Source: Culex pipiens pallens
Taxonomy: Eukaryota > Arthropoda > Insecta > Diptera > Culicidae
Length of the DNA stretch: 64,000 nucleotides
Assembly: GCF_016801865.2 (NCBI RefSeq)
Contig: NC_068938.1
Coordinates: 2,831,912-2,895,911, forward strand
Reading direction: 5' to 3'
Every line of letters starts with the position of its first letter. The stretch's first letter is position 1. Below are positions 34,487-46,412 of this stretch, piece by piece. A model generated the notes under the pieces. That model was not told the DNA's origin and ran no database searches. It saw only the letters and a list, made by a program, of their open reading frames with translations. A program made the translations under genes and the position numbers.

Positions 34487-36456
34487 GGGTCATTCCACCT
34501 GAAGTGTGGAAGAAAAAATGCAAATTTGAAAATTACCATCTCCGATTCTGCTCAAATTTGGCAGAGCTGTTGAGACTATCAAAACATGCAAAAATCCTGA
34601 ATTTCATCCAAATCGGACCACCCCCTCCATTTTTGTACCCTCCCAAAAAATGGACTTTTTGGCGATTTTTGAGCGAAACCCCTATCTTCAAGCGACGATA
34701 ACTCAGGAACCACAAATCATAGAGGGTTGGTCAATTTTGAAGGAAATTGGACGTAGAATCCATTTCCGTGATCAAAATTTAGATTACATTATTTTGTCTA
34801 CCTGTATTGCGCAATTGAAAACTTTAAATGGCCGTATCTCAAAACAGCCCTATTTATTTTTTAAATTTGACCTCACTATCGTATTCCCCGTCCAATTTTA
34901 CATAAGAATCACTTATCGACAGAAAGGAATATGTTTCGTTTCAGAGATATCGAATTTTAAAGTTTTGAGTATTTGAGATTACCTAAATCAGCTACACTCG
35001 CCGCATATGCTAGAAGCACTCGGGCGCGCTGATCAATAACTGCTACCTGGTTATTTATTGAAATAATATTTCGTCCCAATTAATCATTAGCAAATTAGGC
35101 AAAAATTGTAGAAACTGCTGTATTAATCTTAAATTAAACAAATTGTATACGGTGAATTTATGTGCTAGCCCACAGGACAGAGCAAGAACGACACGCAATA
35201 CAGGGCAGAATGGAATTCCCGCAGTGCTAGCAGGAAATTGCAATTGACCTTGTAAGTAACACGTTAGAAAAAGTTTACGATACAATATCGGGTTAAAAAT
35301 TATGAATCAACATGAATAAAACTGTCGTGAAGCATAATTAAGGAGGAGGATTTCTGGAATGTAACGAAACTATTGGCACTACGCCCCCCGGGGCATGGCC
35401 TTCCTCTAACGTGGGATTTCTGCTCCAGCGCCTCTGACGAGACAGGAGAAACCGGTTTAATATGGTCAATCTTTCAAACCGTAAGGCAGATTTTTGGGTT
35501 TTTGCTGAATGGCACTATTTCGCTACCGCACATGGCAAACGTTCTAGAACCCATGAGAATTATTTCATCTACTACAGCCAGCTCTACATTTGTTCTCGCT
35601 TCAAATAAAGGAAATTATTTGATTAAGTTGGAAGGAATAAAGAATTAGAAAAAATATGAAAACAATAGATTTTTTTATTTTTTTTTTAAACATATTGTAA
35701 AAACGTTGTAGCATTTGCAAATAAATATTAAAAGTTCAAATTTTACTTAATATGGTTCAATGACACTGTGATCAGGAAAAACAGTGCATTAAAAATTACC
35801 CAATAAATATTCCTTAAACAAAAAATAGATTGTTCAAGGTATTGATTATCTCAAAATCGTATAAAATTATAAAAATAATTCATCTTACAGAACACCAGGT
35901 AGTAATTATTGATCAGCACGACTGAGTGCTTCTAGCATATGCGGCGAGTGTAGCTAATTTAGGTAATCTCAAATACTCAAAACTTTAAAATTCGATATCT
36001 CTGGAACGAAACATATTCCTTTCTGTCGATAAGTGATTCTTATGTAAAATTGGACGGGGAATACGATGGTGAGGTCAAATTTAAAAAATAAATAGGGCTG
36101 TTTTGAGATACGGCCATTTAAAGTTTTCAATTGCGCAATACAGGTAGAAAAAATATTTTAATCCAAATTTTGATCACGGAAATGGATTCTACGTCCAATT
36201 TCCTTCAAAATTGAGTCTAAGACCGACCCTCTAAGATTTGTAGTTCCTGAGTTATCGTCACTTGAAGATAGGGGTTTCGCTCAAAAATCGCCAAAAAGTC
36301 CATTTTTTGGGAGGGTACAAAAATGGAGGGGGTGGTCCGATTTGGATGAAATTCGGGATTTTTGCATGTTTTGATAGTCTCAACAGCTCTGCCAAATTTG
36401 AGCAGAATCGGAGATGGTAATTTTCAAATGCTGTTCCGCTTCAGATGAAATGACCC
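34487..36456. mobile_element. Large foldback element with ~570-bp arms, 1970 bp
   Basis: The left end GGGTCATTCCACCTGAAG is mirrored by CTTCAGATGAAATGACCC on the right. A 4-bp duplication TAAT flanks it (34483-34486, 36457-36460). The arms (34487-about 35058 and about 35887-36456) match closely throughout, sharing CCGATTCTGCTCAAATTTGG, GGACCACCCCCTCCATTTTT and ACACTCGCCGCATATGCTAG. The ~830-bp loop holds a distinct GC-rich segment (35370-35600) with a 91-codon frame I do not recognise. No transposase is present. The 4-bp duplication and GGG start would suit a Sola-type non-autonomous element; that is tentative. Confidence 0.85.
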
Positions 36457-38008
36457 TAATTTATTATTTTGAAATACCACTGATTATCTTTGATCTGATA
36501 GAAGGCTCTCTTGGGGATGCATGTTATAAGACATTTTTTTTAATTTTGAAGTAATGGATCAAATATGGATGCCCTGTGTTGCTGAAATCCTCGTTAACGA
36601 CAACACTGACAGACTTCACTGGAATAATAATTCAATTGATTTAGTTTCTTCTCGTATTGATCGATTCCGTTCCTGGTACAAAAAAAAGGCTTCATTCACC
36701 ATAGTCCTCGTCGTTGGCGGAAGATTCAATTTGGTTCGATTTTCGCTAACCAAGGTTCGGTACCTATAGACTACATGTCTGCAGCCTGGAATTGGCAGAA
36801 GTGGCACGATTGAATTTAGCATTGACCATCGTTGCTGCTGGCATCCGTCATGTTCCCGGGTTCAGTTCAGGTCTCGAAGAAAAGAGCGAGGACAAAAATG
36901 TGATTCACCCGAACTGAGACCAATTGAATCAGCAACAGAGGGAGCAAAGGATGCTGAGAAATGAAATATTTCTCGTTTTCTTCGACATTAATCTAATTGA
37001 GATTTCTTGTTTCCCTTTCTTTTTCAGTGCAATGATTTCGTTAAATTCGCGTGAATCTTGACAAGAAGAAAATCTTTGAAAAGTTTTCTTTCAATCTTTA
37101 AATTTCCAGCTGTACGTAGATACCAACATCACATTTTGCCCTAAATTAAAGCTCAGTTAACCCATTAACTTTGTCCTCCTTTTCAGGAAGCAAAAACGAG
37201 CAACCCCAACAACAACAAAAAAAACTCAATTTCACAGTAATAAAACTGATGGGCCCAAAATTCAATCAATGTGGAACCCATTTAACCGGAATTAATGGTC
37301 CATTTGGTGCGTTTGGCAAACAGAGCGCCCCCTTCCACCACCGCTCTTCCAAACATCCTGGTTCACCTGGAGCTGCTGGAAGGTCGAGTTGACTGCAAAA
37401 AAAAAGAAGCAAGGTAACAGCTGCTGCGCACCGTTTGATTAATGGTGGATTACCCTATTCATAGAGGCGACCCCACAACCCTCTTCCCCCTGGGTTTAGT
37501 ATTTGACTTTCAAAAATGGAGCTTCGCTTATTTTCAGGTTAATGGCCCCCGAGCTAATAAAGTGTTATTAATTTTTATTGCCCGATTTCGAATCGGCCCA
37601 GGTGAACCGATTGTGTGAGTGGGTAGTAATGTGCAGTTGGCAGGAAGTGAGCTGGGCCGTTAAAATTTAGGTCGTGAATTGAAGCCAAAATGGGGGCCAA
37701 TAATGAGGGCACTAAACCGTTGACTGTTTGACGCTTGAAAGTTGCGAGCGATTTGAAAAATTTCAAAGTTTAAAAATTTGACGGTGTTATACTATCACTG
37801 TTATGTTTACCTCAAAATTATTGAAAATATTAGAAGAACTGAAAAGTGGTCACATTTACAAATTTAATAAATTCCATAAAATAAGACATTTTGGTCTTCG
37901 AAACAAATTCAACTTGTGGGTCAAAATATTTAAAAATGCAATGTGTTTAAAAGTTAATTTTGTTTTTAACTGATTTTTTCTCTTAAAAACCTATGACCTT
38001 GCACAAAA
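36457..38008. other. No gene seen
   Basis: 36550-37750 is mixed composition and seems single-copy; short frames on both strands show no domain. 37750-38008 is AT-rich. Confidence 0.45.
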
Positions 38009-38697
38009 CACTGCACAGTGGGAAAAATCGCGCAAAAAACGGACTAAATGTATGTCGGTCAATTAGAACTTTCAACCAAGACTTTTCTTATCTAAAATAA
38101 ATTGAGGAATCAATTGATGATGGTGAGATTCCGCGGAAATTTTCTTAAGGCCCGTTTAAAGCTAATTTACCCTAGTTTTGCTGTTTTTTTTTAATTTTTA
38201 AATATGTTGCTGAAATGTTCAATACTTTGACTTATATTTTTTCTTCTCTCTACTTTTCTCCATCGAAATGAATTTCAGTTATTTTTTTTTCGGGTTCACA
38301 CTTACACCAATCGATTGCTCGGAATTTTTTCTTTTTTTATGTCAAAGCATTGAACATTTCAGCAACATATAAAAAAACTGATAAAAACAGCAAAAAAAAG
38401 GTACATCGGCCTTTTCCGCGGGTTCTCACTATCACCTATCGATTCCTTGGAGTTTTTCACATAAATAAAAGTTATGTCAAAATATTGAACATTCCAGCAA
38501 CATATTTAAAAGTAATAAAACAGGACAAAAACAGGGTAACTCAGCTTGGAACGGGATTTACGCAAATTTCCTCGGATTCTCACCATCACAAATCGATTCC
38601 TCGGAATTTTCACAAAAGAAAAGTCTTGATTGAAAGCTCTAATTGACCGGCATCAATTAAGTCCGTTTTTTGCCTCATTTTTTCCCACTGTGCACTG
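38009..38697. mobile_element. MITE with CACTGCACAGTGGG ends, 689 bp
   Basis: The left terminus CACTGCACAGTGGGAAAAA and the inverted right terminus CAGTGCACAGTGGGAAAAA face each other. A second matching pair follows just inside (AAAAAACGGACT and AGTCCGTTTTTT-like ends, then TCAATTAGA/TCTAATTGA). Inside, a block around ATCGATTCCTCGGAATTTT is repeated three times (about 38310, 38425, 38590). I cannot define a target duplication. Confidence 0.6.
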
Positions 38698-39150
38698 AAT
38701 CGATTAAAATCAATTATTATTTGAGGCAAATTACCAAGATTACCAATTTATTTATTTTTTACCAAATTCTGTAAAGTTTACCGAATTTTCAACTGCTGAA
38801 AAGTTCGGAAAACCGAAGATTACCGCATTACCGCAACTTACCGAAATTCAGTAATGAAGTTCATAATTGTTCATCGAACGACCGAAGTTCGGTTATTTTT
38901 TTTTTTCATTTTGACAGATGGTTTACTGATCTAAGCCGCTTATTCAACTACTAAATTCGTTAAAAAAAAATCTAAGTGTAAGTATGTAGAAACAAAAATG
39001 ACTTAGTTCTTTGCCATTCAGGTTATGTCTGCAACATAACCACTTCCCACTGAAAAGTCAGTAAATTAATGAAAATATTAAGTTTTGTTGCGATTCAAAA
39101 AAATAAATTTGTTTTAATTAAAAAATATGGAACACTTTTCTATTCGTTTT
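38698..39150. other. No gene seen; AT-rich
   Basis: A short run of TTACCGAAATTC/ACCGAAGTTCGG phrases (38770-38900) looks like the end of another dispersed repeat. The rest is AT-rich. Confidence 0.4.
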
Positions 39151-40741
39151 GCCTTCCTCACTGAGGTAAGGCTATAATCCTGCTCTAAAATTGAACTTTT
39201 TATTTAAAGCTCGAAAACCCACCTTGATGTATACATATCGACTCAGAATCGAAAACTAAACAAATGTCTGTGTGTATGTGTGTGTGTATGTGTGTGGGTA
39301 TGTGTGTGTGTATGTGTGTGTGTATGTGACCAATAATGTCACGCAGTTTTCTCAGCACTGGCTGAACCGATTTTGACCAAACCAGTCGCATTCGACTTGG
39401 TTTATGGTCCCATACGGTGCTATTGAATTGTTTGAAGTTTCGATAAGTAGTTCAAAAGTTATGTATAAAAATGTGTTTTCGCATATTTTCGGAAGTTGAA
39501 TAAATGGCAGTAAACTGAACCAAACATCATAATGTTATACATCGTTAGTTAGGTAATTGAAAGACCTTTCCAACGAGTCCAAAACATTGATAATCTGGCA
39601 ACCCTGTCTCGAGTTATACCCACTTAAGTGATATTTATGTACTGTTGTGTAGCCGGATCTCACTTAAATGCATGTAAACAATGTCCGGATCCATCATCCG
39701 ACCCATCGTTGGTTAGGTAATCAAAAGACCTTTCCAACGAGTCTAAAACATTGAAGATCTGGCAATCCTGTCTCGAGTTATAACAACTTAAGTGATATTT
39801 ATGTACTTTTTTGTAGCTGGATCTCACTTAAATGTATGTGAACAACGTCTGGATCCATCATCCAACCCATCGTTGGTAAGGTAATCGAAAGACCCTTCTA
39901 ACGAGTCTAAAACATTGCAGATCTGGCAACGCTGTCTCGTGTTCTGACCACTTAAGTGATATTTATGTACTTTTTTGATGCCAGATCTCACTTAAATGTA
40001 TGTAAACAACGTCCGGATCCATCATCCGACCCATCGTTGGTAAGTTTATCGAAAGACCTTTCCAACGAATCTAAAACTTTGACGATCTGGCAACCCTGTC
40101 TCGAGTTCTGACCACTTAAGTGATATTTATGTACTTTTTTGTAGCCGGATCTCACTTAAATGTATGTAAACAATGTCCGGATCCATCATCCGACCCATCG
40201 TTGGTTAGGTAATCGAAAGACCTTTTCAACGAATCTAAAACTTTGACGATCTGGCAACCCTGTCTTAAGCTATGATCACTTAAGTGTCATTTATTTACTT
40301 TTTTGTAGCCGGATCTCACTTAAATGTATGTAAACAATGTCCGGATCCATCCTCCGACCGATCGTTGGTTAGGTAATCGTTATACCTTTCCAACGAGTCT
40401 AAAACATTGACAATCTGGCAACCCTGTCTTGAGCTATGACCACTTAAGTGACATTTATGTACTTTTTTGATGCCAGATCTCACTTAAATGTATGTAAACA
40501 ACGTCCGGATCCATCATCCGACCCATCGTTGGTAAGTTTATCGAAAGACCCTTCCAACGAGTCTAAAACATTGAAGATCTGGCAACCCTGTCTCATGCTA
40601 TGACCACTTAAGATGCGACTTATGAGCCCTTGAGTGATATGTGTGTTTTTTGTATTCCGGAACTTAACGAAATCAGACGAAAATTGTGTCCAAACCCATC
40701 ATATCACATATCACCCATTGTTGGAAAAGAGTGAGGAAGGC
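39151..40741. mobile_element. Dispersed element with GCCTTCCTCAC ends and an internal tandem array
   Basis: The ends GCCTTCCTCAC (39151-39161) and GTGAGGAAGGC (40731-40741) are exact inverse complements. Adjacent sequence such as TGAGGTAAGGCTATAATCC on the left and ACCACATAGGTGGATTAAG on the right belongs to a very common culicine repeat, as I recall it. A GT/GTAT microsatellite lies at 39266-39330. Most of the interior is the 164-bp array listed next. No protein is encoded. I cannot exclude that the right end is Helitron-like (CCAC...GTGG hairpin near 40746-40757). Confidence 0.65.
39531..40620 (+). repeat. 164-bp tandem repeat, about 6.6 units
   Basis: The anchor CTTAAGTG (CTTAAGAT in the last copy) starts at 39623, 39787, 39951, 40115, 40279, 40443 and 40607, every step exactly 164 bp. 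Each unit carries CGAAAGACCTTTCCAACGA, GATCTGGCAACCCTGTC and CCGGATCTCACTTAAATG variants. The exact spacing despite substitutions suggests a size constraint or recent unequal exchange. Confidence 0.95.
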
Positions 40742-41012
40742 ACCAACCACATAGGTGGATTAAGTTAGTTTTTCAAATTGCAATGACAATCATTAACATT
40801 GTAAAATTTGTAAATGAAACTAACATATTAATATGTTATGTTTGTTTGCCGGTAGCTAGTAAATTTCACATGCTTATTTGGTTCATAAATTTAATATTTA
40901 GGATTTTGTGCAATAGACAAAAATAATGGTTTTGAACAATTAATTGTTCATTTTAGGTGACTATATATGATTCTTTTTCAGATATATTCAAAAAAATTAT
41001 AAATAACTTTAA

Positions 41013-41870
41013 GAGCGAGTCCACGAACAGGGCATACCCCTTTGTATGGGACGTCGTTTGGACCTCACCAATCTGCCTGAAATTTTCAGAGGTTGTTTGT
41101 ACATATAAAATTAGCATCTGGCCAAAATATGAGCACTCTAGGTCAACGGGAAGCTGCTTTTTTCTGGTGTCATCTAGTATCCTTGGAAACGAGCTTGATT
41201 TTCAATAAATGTGAATCGAAGATTTTTTTTTAACTTTAATTTTTAAAGGGTTAAAATGGATCAAAATAAACATTTTTATGTATGTTTCTATTGTGAAATT
41301 GTCTCAGGAACACGAATATGATAAAATTATCACCAGAAAATGGGATCTAAGGGGTCCCCCGAGCAAAAATTTACAACCAAAAACTTCACTAAAAGTAAAA
41401 GTGTCTATTTAATACGTTAAACTGCCTTACCCAAAGCGTTCTCATCCTCAGATGGTAGTCCCAGATGTCCCCTACAAGCTGCAGGTCGAACCGAGTTGAT
41501 ATCTGGATGGAACACTTTTTTATTTGAGTTTGAAAATTATGCTATTTTTTCACTAAAATGCCAATAACTTTCTTTAGATTTAACCAATCGGGATGCTCTA
41601 CCCTGCATTTTGTTGCATTTTTTGAGCCCTTTCAGATGCATTTTGAATTTTGAAATTAAATTGAATTTTGCCCAAGTTACAGCTTTTTTACGATTTTTGA
41701 CGTTTTTGAACCTTCAAACTTTGTGTCCCGATTTGCCCCACTTCCCGTTGACCTAGAGTGCTCATATTTTGGCCAGATGCTAGTTTTATATGTACAAACA
41801 ACCTCTGAAAATTTCAGGCAGATTGGAGAGGTCGATGCGAGAAGGGTATGCTTTGCTCGTGGACTCGCTC
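41013..41870. mobile_element. TTAA-flanked foldback MITE, 858 bp
   Basis: The termini GAGCGAGTCCACGA and TCGTGGACTCGCTC are inverse complements, flanked by TTAA at 41009-41012 and 41871-41874. Roughly 150 bp of each arm matches (CAATCTGCCTGAAATTTTCA, CCAAAATATGAGCACTCTAG). TTAA duplications occur in piggyBac and Sola3 elements; the GAG start would suit either only loosely. There is no transposase. Confidence 0.8.
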
Positions 41871-41926
41871 TTAAATATTGAATGTTTCGTTGAAATTGCT
41901 CAGGACAATTATTCAAGTCAGCTCAA

Positions 41927-43890
41927 CACGGGTCCCCCACAGACCGTTATTATAAATAAAAAATTTCCACCCAAACCAATGATTGGACATGGTTCCTGGG
42001 ACCATTCTGCACCTCTGGGCCGAGTTTCAAAATATTTGCCGGCAGAAATTTCGAATACGGTCAGTTTTAGTGTTTCGAGTAGAAATTAAGGGGAAATCAC
42101 ATGTAAAATGCGTAGGAAAAGATCAAAGTTACAATGTTTTAACTCCAAAACATTACTGGTCATGGTTTTAAATTGTATTAACATGTAGCAGAATGATATA
42201 AAAACGATTTACAGCACTGACTTAGCCGGATTAAGCCGAAGTTAAGTGACTTAAGTATATTATTTACAAGTTTATACCTTAATATTTAAAAAAAATCCTA
42301 CATCAAGGAATTTAAAGTCAAGGAAAACTAGATAGCACAAAAATAACGCAAAATGGGGTGACTTTGAGCCAAGGGGTGACATTGTACCAATAAACGCATA
42401 AAGATTGTTTTGATAAGCTTGAATTTTATGTTAATTTATTTACTTGTAGACGGATTTAAATCTGCTTATTCTGTTTGAATAAAGCCTGTTGATTTAAACT
42501 TTAATTAATTAAATAAATTTAAAATCTCCTGGAATCCTCCAAATTTGAAAATTATGCTCACGTTTTTCAGTTCTGAATCAATTCCTTCTGAAATCAAATA
42601 AAACAATCAAAATATTAGGGAAACAAATTTTGTGACGTGGCAAGTTTGTGACATAGCAATTAGAATAAAATTGTTCTTTTTTTGTTTTAAATCGTTTACA
42701 AATTTCAAACTTACGAATGAAATCCGGAGAGTACTCCAGCTATCATTTAGCTCATATATTTTTGTGGTCCTGAGTAATGATTATACCTACTTAGCAAAAG
42801 TTTAATGGCACAACTTCCCACAGGATTAATATTTCAAACCAACCAATTATTTTTTAACATTGCAGTTATCGTCATAAAATAAAAAAAAAATAAAATAACT
42901 TTTCATAATTGAATAAAATAATGTTGATACACTCATAGTTAGGATTCAATGAAACATATTATTGATCTTCAAGAACGTTCACTAATAATGCATTCATCAA
43001 AACAAATCCTACTTCTGCCCAATGTGAAAACACAATCAATCTTGTAACAAGCTTGGCATATCTTATGAAAACATGGAAATAGTACAGTTAAATATCAATT
43101 CAAATCAAATTGTTCGCTCTACAACATTACCAACCAAACTGGGTTGAGAGGCAACCACGTTTAACACTCTACCACCGAACCTTATATAGTCAAGTATGTA
43201 CAGGCGATGTAAATTTTCAATGTGACTTGTGTCCTAAAACTCTTGTCGGGGTCAAACGGTAAGGCTTATGAAACTAAAGCTTTATCTATTTTTTTAGTGT
43301 TTCGTACTTATTGAACTTTTTATGGCAGAGGACATAATCTAAGAACAATATTTGCAACGATTATACTTTGCAATTCAAGCTTATCGAGCTTGGTGTTAAG
43401 CTATCTGGCTATTATAAAATCGTAAAATTTGGCACAATGTCACCCCTTGGCTCAAAGTCACCCCATTTTGCGTTATTTTTGTGCTATCTAGTTTTCCTTG
43501 ACTTTAAATTCCTTGATGTAGGATTTTTTTTAAATATTAAGGTTAAACTTGTAAATAATATACTTAAGTCACTTAACTTCGGCTTAACCGGCTAAGTCAG
43601 TGCTGTAAATCGTTTTTATATCATTCTGCTACATGGTAATACAATTTAAAACCATGACCAGCAATGTTTTGGAGTTAAAACATTGAAACTTTGATCTTTT
43701 CCTACGCATTTTACATGTGATTTCCCCTTAATTTCTACTCGAAACACTAAAACTGATCGTATTCGAAATTTCTGCCGGCAAATATTTTGAAACTCGGCCC
43801 AGAGGTGCAGAATGGTCCCAGGAACCATGTCCAATCATTGGTTTGGGTGGAAATTTTTTATTTATAATAACGGTCTGTGGGGGACCCGTG
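41927..43890. mobile_element. Foldback element with CACGGGTCCCCC ends, 1964 bp
   Basis: Termini CACGGGTCCCCCACAGACCG and the inverse complement are flanked by the 5-bp direct repeat CTCAA (41922-41926, 43891-43895). Arms of about 480 bp match closely (GGTTCCTGGGACCATTCTGC, AAAACGATTTACAGCACTGA, CAAGGGGTGACATTGTACC-type segments). The AT-rich loop (about 42400-43430) lacks coding capacity. CAC ends and a 5-bp duplication recall Transib, but that is a weak assignment. It lies only 56 bp from the TTAA element and abuts the gap at 43901. Confidence 0.8.
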
Positions 43891-43900
43891 CTCAATATTT

Positions 43901-44000
43901 NNNNNNNNNNNNNNNNNNNNNNNNNNNNNNNNNNNNNNNNNNNNNNNNNNNNNNNNNNNNNNNNNNNNNNNNNNNNNNNNNNNNNNNNNNNNNNNNNNNN
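43901..44000. other. Assembly gap, 100 N
   Basis: Exactly 100 Ns, placed ten bases beyond the end of a foldback element and just before a short hairpin. Inverted repeats on both sides may explain the break. Confidence 0.98.
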
Positions 44001-44093
44001 GTCCAATAAACCAAATTTGCAGTTTTTGCTTTTGAGTCAGGGGTGTTTAAAAACACCCAAAAAGCAAAAATTCAAAATTTGGTTTATTGGACC
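44001..44093. repeat. Short palindrome (hairpin of about 93 bp)
   Basis: GTCCAATAAACCAAATTT at the left mirrors AAATTTGGTTTATTGGAC at the right, with GGGTGTTT/AAACACCC inside. A related half occurs at 25061-25135. It is probably the fold-back end of a small dispersed element cut by the gap. Confidence 0.75.
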
Positions 44094-44793
44094 TTTTCAA
44101 AAAAAAAAACTCCAGATATGTTGTCGTTAGGGCAGTAGGCTATGCTTGGGACAGGTTAAAAAACGACGTCGCGACGGATCGGATTTATCGCGTTTGATGC
44201 ACCATTAGGCATGATTAAGGTAGGCTGCGCTTTTGTGCGTACGAAACACAACGTTTTTATTTCTCAGATATGATAGATATTGGCAACGAGTTCATGCGCT
44301 AACTTTATTATAATTTTTACAGATTTGTTGATTACCCTAGGGTTGAAATTAAGTATTTGAGTATTTTTTGGTTTTGAAATTTATGTTTTCAGTTTTCTGC
44401 TGTAAGTTTTCAGTTAAAGCTATAAAATTTTTGTAGCCAATTTCAAATTTTCTATTTTCAACTCTGAAAATAAAACTGAATCTCTGTTTTTAACAACTTA
44501 ACTCCCAAACTCGAGAAAAAAGGGGAATTTCCATAAAAAAATCCTCCTTTTTATCGAGCTTGGAAGCTTCTTTGAACTTGATAAATGTATCATAACAGAT
44601 TAAATTGACATCCTTTTTCATCGTTTTTGCTGCTGAAAACTTCTCTATGGTTTCTCAATGTTTTTAGAGATTTTTAACTTTGTATTTTTTTATTTTAATA
44701 AACTTTATTCATGCATTTCCCATGTTGAAAGAAGCCATTTTCAAATATAATGCGCCATAAAATTTTGTATAACTGATATAATTTGATCATAAC
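44094..44793. other. No gene seen; AT-rich
   Basis: Low-complexity A/T-rich DNA; nothing supported. Confidence 0.5.
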
Positions 44794-44817
44794 TAAAACA
44801 TGAATTACTAATTTAAT

Positions 44818-45049
44818 CTAATCTAATCTAATCTAATCTAACCCTAGCGCAGTCAGTCTTTCGAGGGCATCCTGGAGAATGCCTTAGGTTGATTGACGCC
44901 TAGCATCTTCTTGTCATTATCGACATTTGCAATGCGCCATTGCATTAACATGCATTGAAACATCACAAACGTCAAAGCGGCCAGGCCAACTGCGTAAAGT
45001 TAACCGCAAAGATGATTCGTTGAATTGGATTGAGTTTGAGCACGAGTGA
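44818..45049 (-). mobile_element. 5'-truncated LINE/SINE tail insertion, 232 bp
   Basis: Read on the minus strand, the insert ends in a tandem (TTAGA)n tail (plus strand TCTAA repeats, 44818-44843). It is flanked by 24-bp direct repeats at 44794-44817 and 45050-45073 that differ at two positions. Long duplications and a short tandem tail in place of poly(A) fit several mosquito LINE clades. The body contains no long frame, so only a 3' end was copied. Confidence 0.75.
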
Positions 45050-45073
45050 TAAAACATGAGTTATTAATTTAAT

Positions 45074-45943
45074 TTAAGAAATCAAATTAATTTGATTATA
45101 AGTAATAATGAGTTAATGAATTTAAAAAAAATAATATATAAGAAAATAGTTTGTAAGGAAACAAAAAATATTAAAATTTTGTTATTTCTCACTCCGTTGC
45201 AACGGTACGAAGAAATTGATGTGACAAATGATAAAAAATGTTTTCCATTGTCACCACCTGCAGAAAATTCAAATTTCTTAGCTGAAAAAACATTTAAGTT
45301 TTAGAATGGTTTTTTTTGTGAAATGCACAGTTTTCAGGTTATAGCTTCTTTTAGGTATGATTTTTGGTTTATTTTCGTTTTTTTTTTGCATTAAAAAAAA
45401 TAATGTTAAAAAGCTGGAAAAATTTCCTACAAGTTTTTCTCTTGAATTTTAAAAATCAAGAAATTATTTTCTGCGATACAGCCGCACAAAGAATAAAAAT
45501 CGATGAAAATGATTTTTGTTTCCAAAGTTCACATTGGCCAGTAATTATCAACTTACAAACTGTCTCGGAAACATTTGGTCTATGTTTTGGTGTGTGAAAC
45601 CTATTAAATTTTTTTTCAGGGAAATTTTTAAATTTCATACTCAAGCTTTACTTTTAAAATAATCTACAAAATAAAATTTCCCTTACTTTCTTGTTTCGGT
45701 CAAATTATAAAATTTTGAAGTATGTTTAATAAAAGGATCAGAAAATGTTTTTTTTTGAAATTTCCTTAACGGAGACATTAATGAAAAAGATGAAGTTGCA
45801 AAATTACTTCTTTTGACTCTTGAAAGTTTCATCAAAATTAAAAATAAATTCTTTAAAGTAAAAAAAAAAATACAATAAAAGGTCGTATAACGTTGAATAT
45901 CACTCTGCTATCAATGTAGGGAAGGACTCCGTCCAAGCCCTTT
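45074..45943. other. No gene seen; AT-rich
   Basis: Low-complexity A/T-rich DNA; short frames only. Confidence 0.5.
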
Positions 45944-46260
45944 CTGCCGTTTTATGGCGATATGATGTATACGCCATTTTGGACATTTTCAATTTTATTG
46001 TACAGTCTGATAAAGAATCTTAAAAGCTACCTCCTGACGAAAGAATTTTTCAAAAAACTGCTCTGGGGCCCATTTTATTAGGCAAACAAACAATGATGTA
46101 TACGCCAATTTTACTCATCATGATGTATGTATACATTGAGAATTGCTAGAAGTAAAATTCAATTCTGTTTGAATGTTGATTTAAGGTTTTGAAACCAAGT
46201 CAAGACTTGGCAATATTTTATTACATTATTTTGATTTAATTCTTAAGAGGACGTCCAATA

Positions 46261-46412
46261 GGCGTCATCCATAAAGTACGTCACGTTCTGTGGGAAGAGG
46301 GGGGTTTTGAGTAAGCGTGACATTGCGTGTTAAAAACATAGGGAAATCGTGACAAAGGAGGGTGGAGTAAATTTTGGCTGATTTTAATGTGACGTACTTA
46401 ATGGATGACACC
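46261..46412. mobile_element. MITE with GGYGTCATCCAT ends, 152 bp
   Basis: GGCGTCATCCATAAAGTACG at the left is mirrored by CGTACTTAATGGATGACACC at the right. The interior is short and non-coding. No clean target duplication is visible. It sits inside the 45944-47061 element. Confidence 0.75.

Noticed and set aside
35373..35648. A 91-codon gene in the foldback loop
   Set aside because: I do not recognise any motif. The GC-rich block inside looks like a repeat fragment and the frame ends in AT-rich low-information codons.
39531..40620. Regularly spaced repeats that could suggest a CRISPR-like array
   Set aside because: Units are contiguous 164-bp tandem repeats with no unique spacers, in a eukaryotic genome.
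40742..40770. Helitron 3' end for the GCCTTCCTCAC element
   Set aside because: There is a small CCAC/GTGG hairpin but no CTRR terminus at the proper distance, and the exact inverted ends argue for a cut-and-paste MITE.
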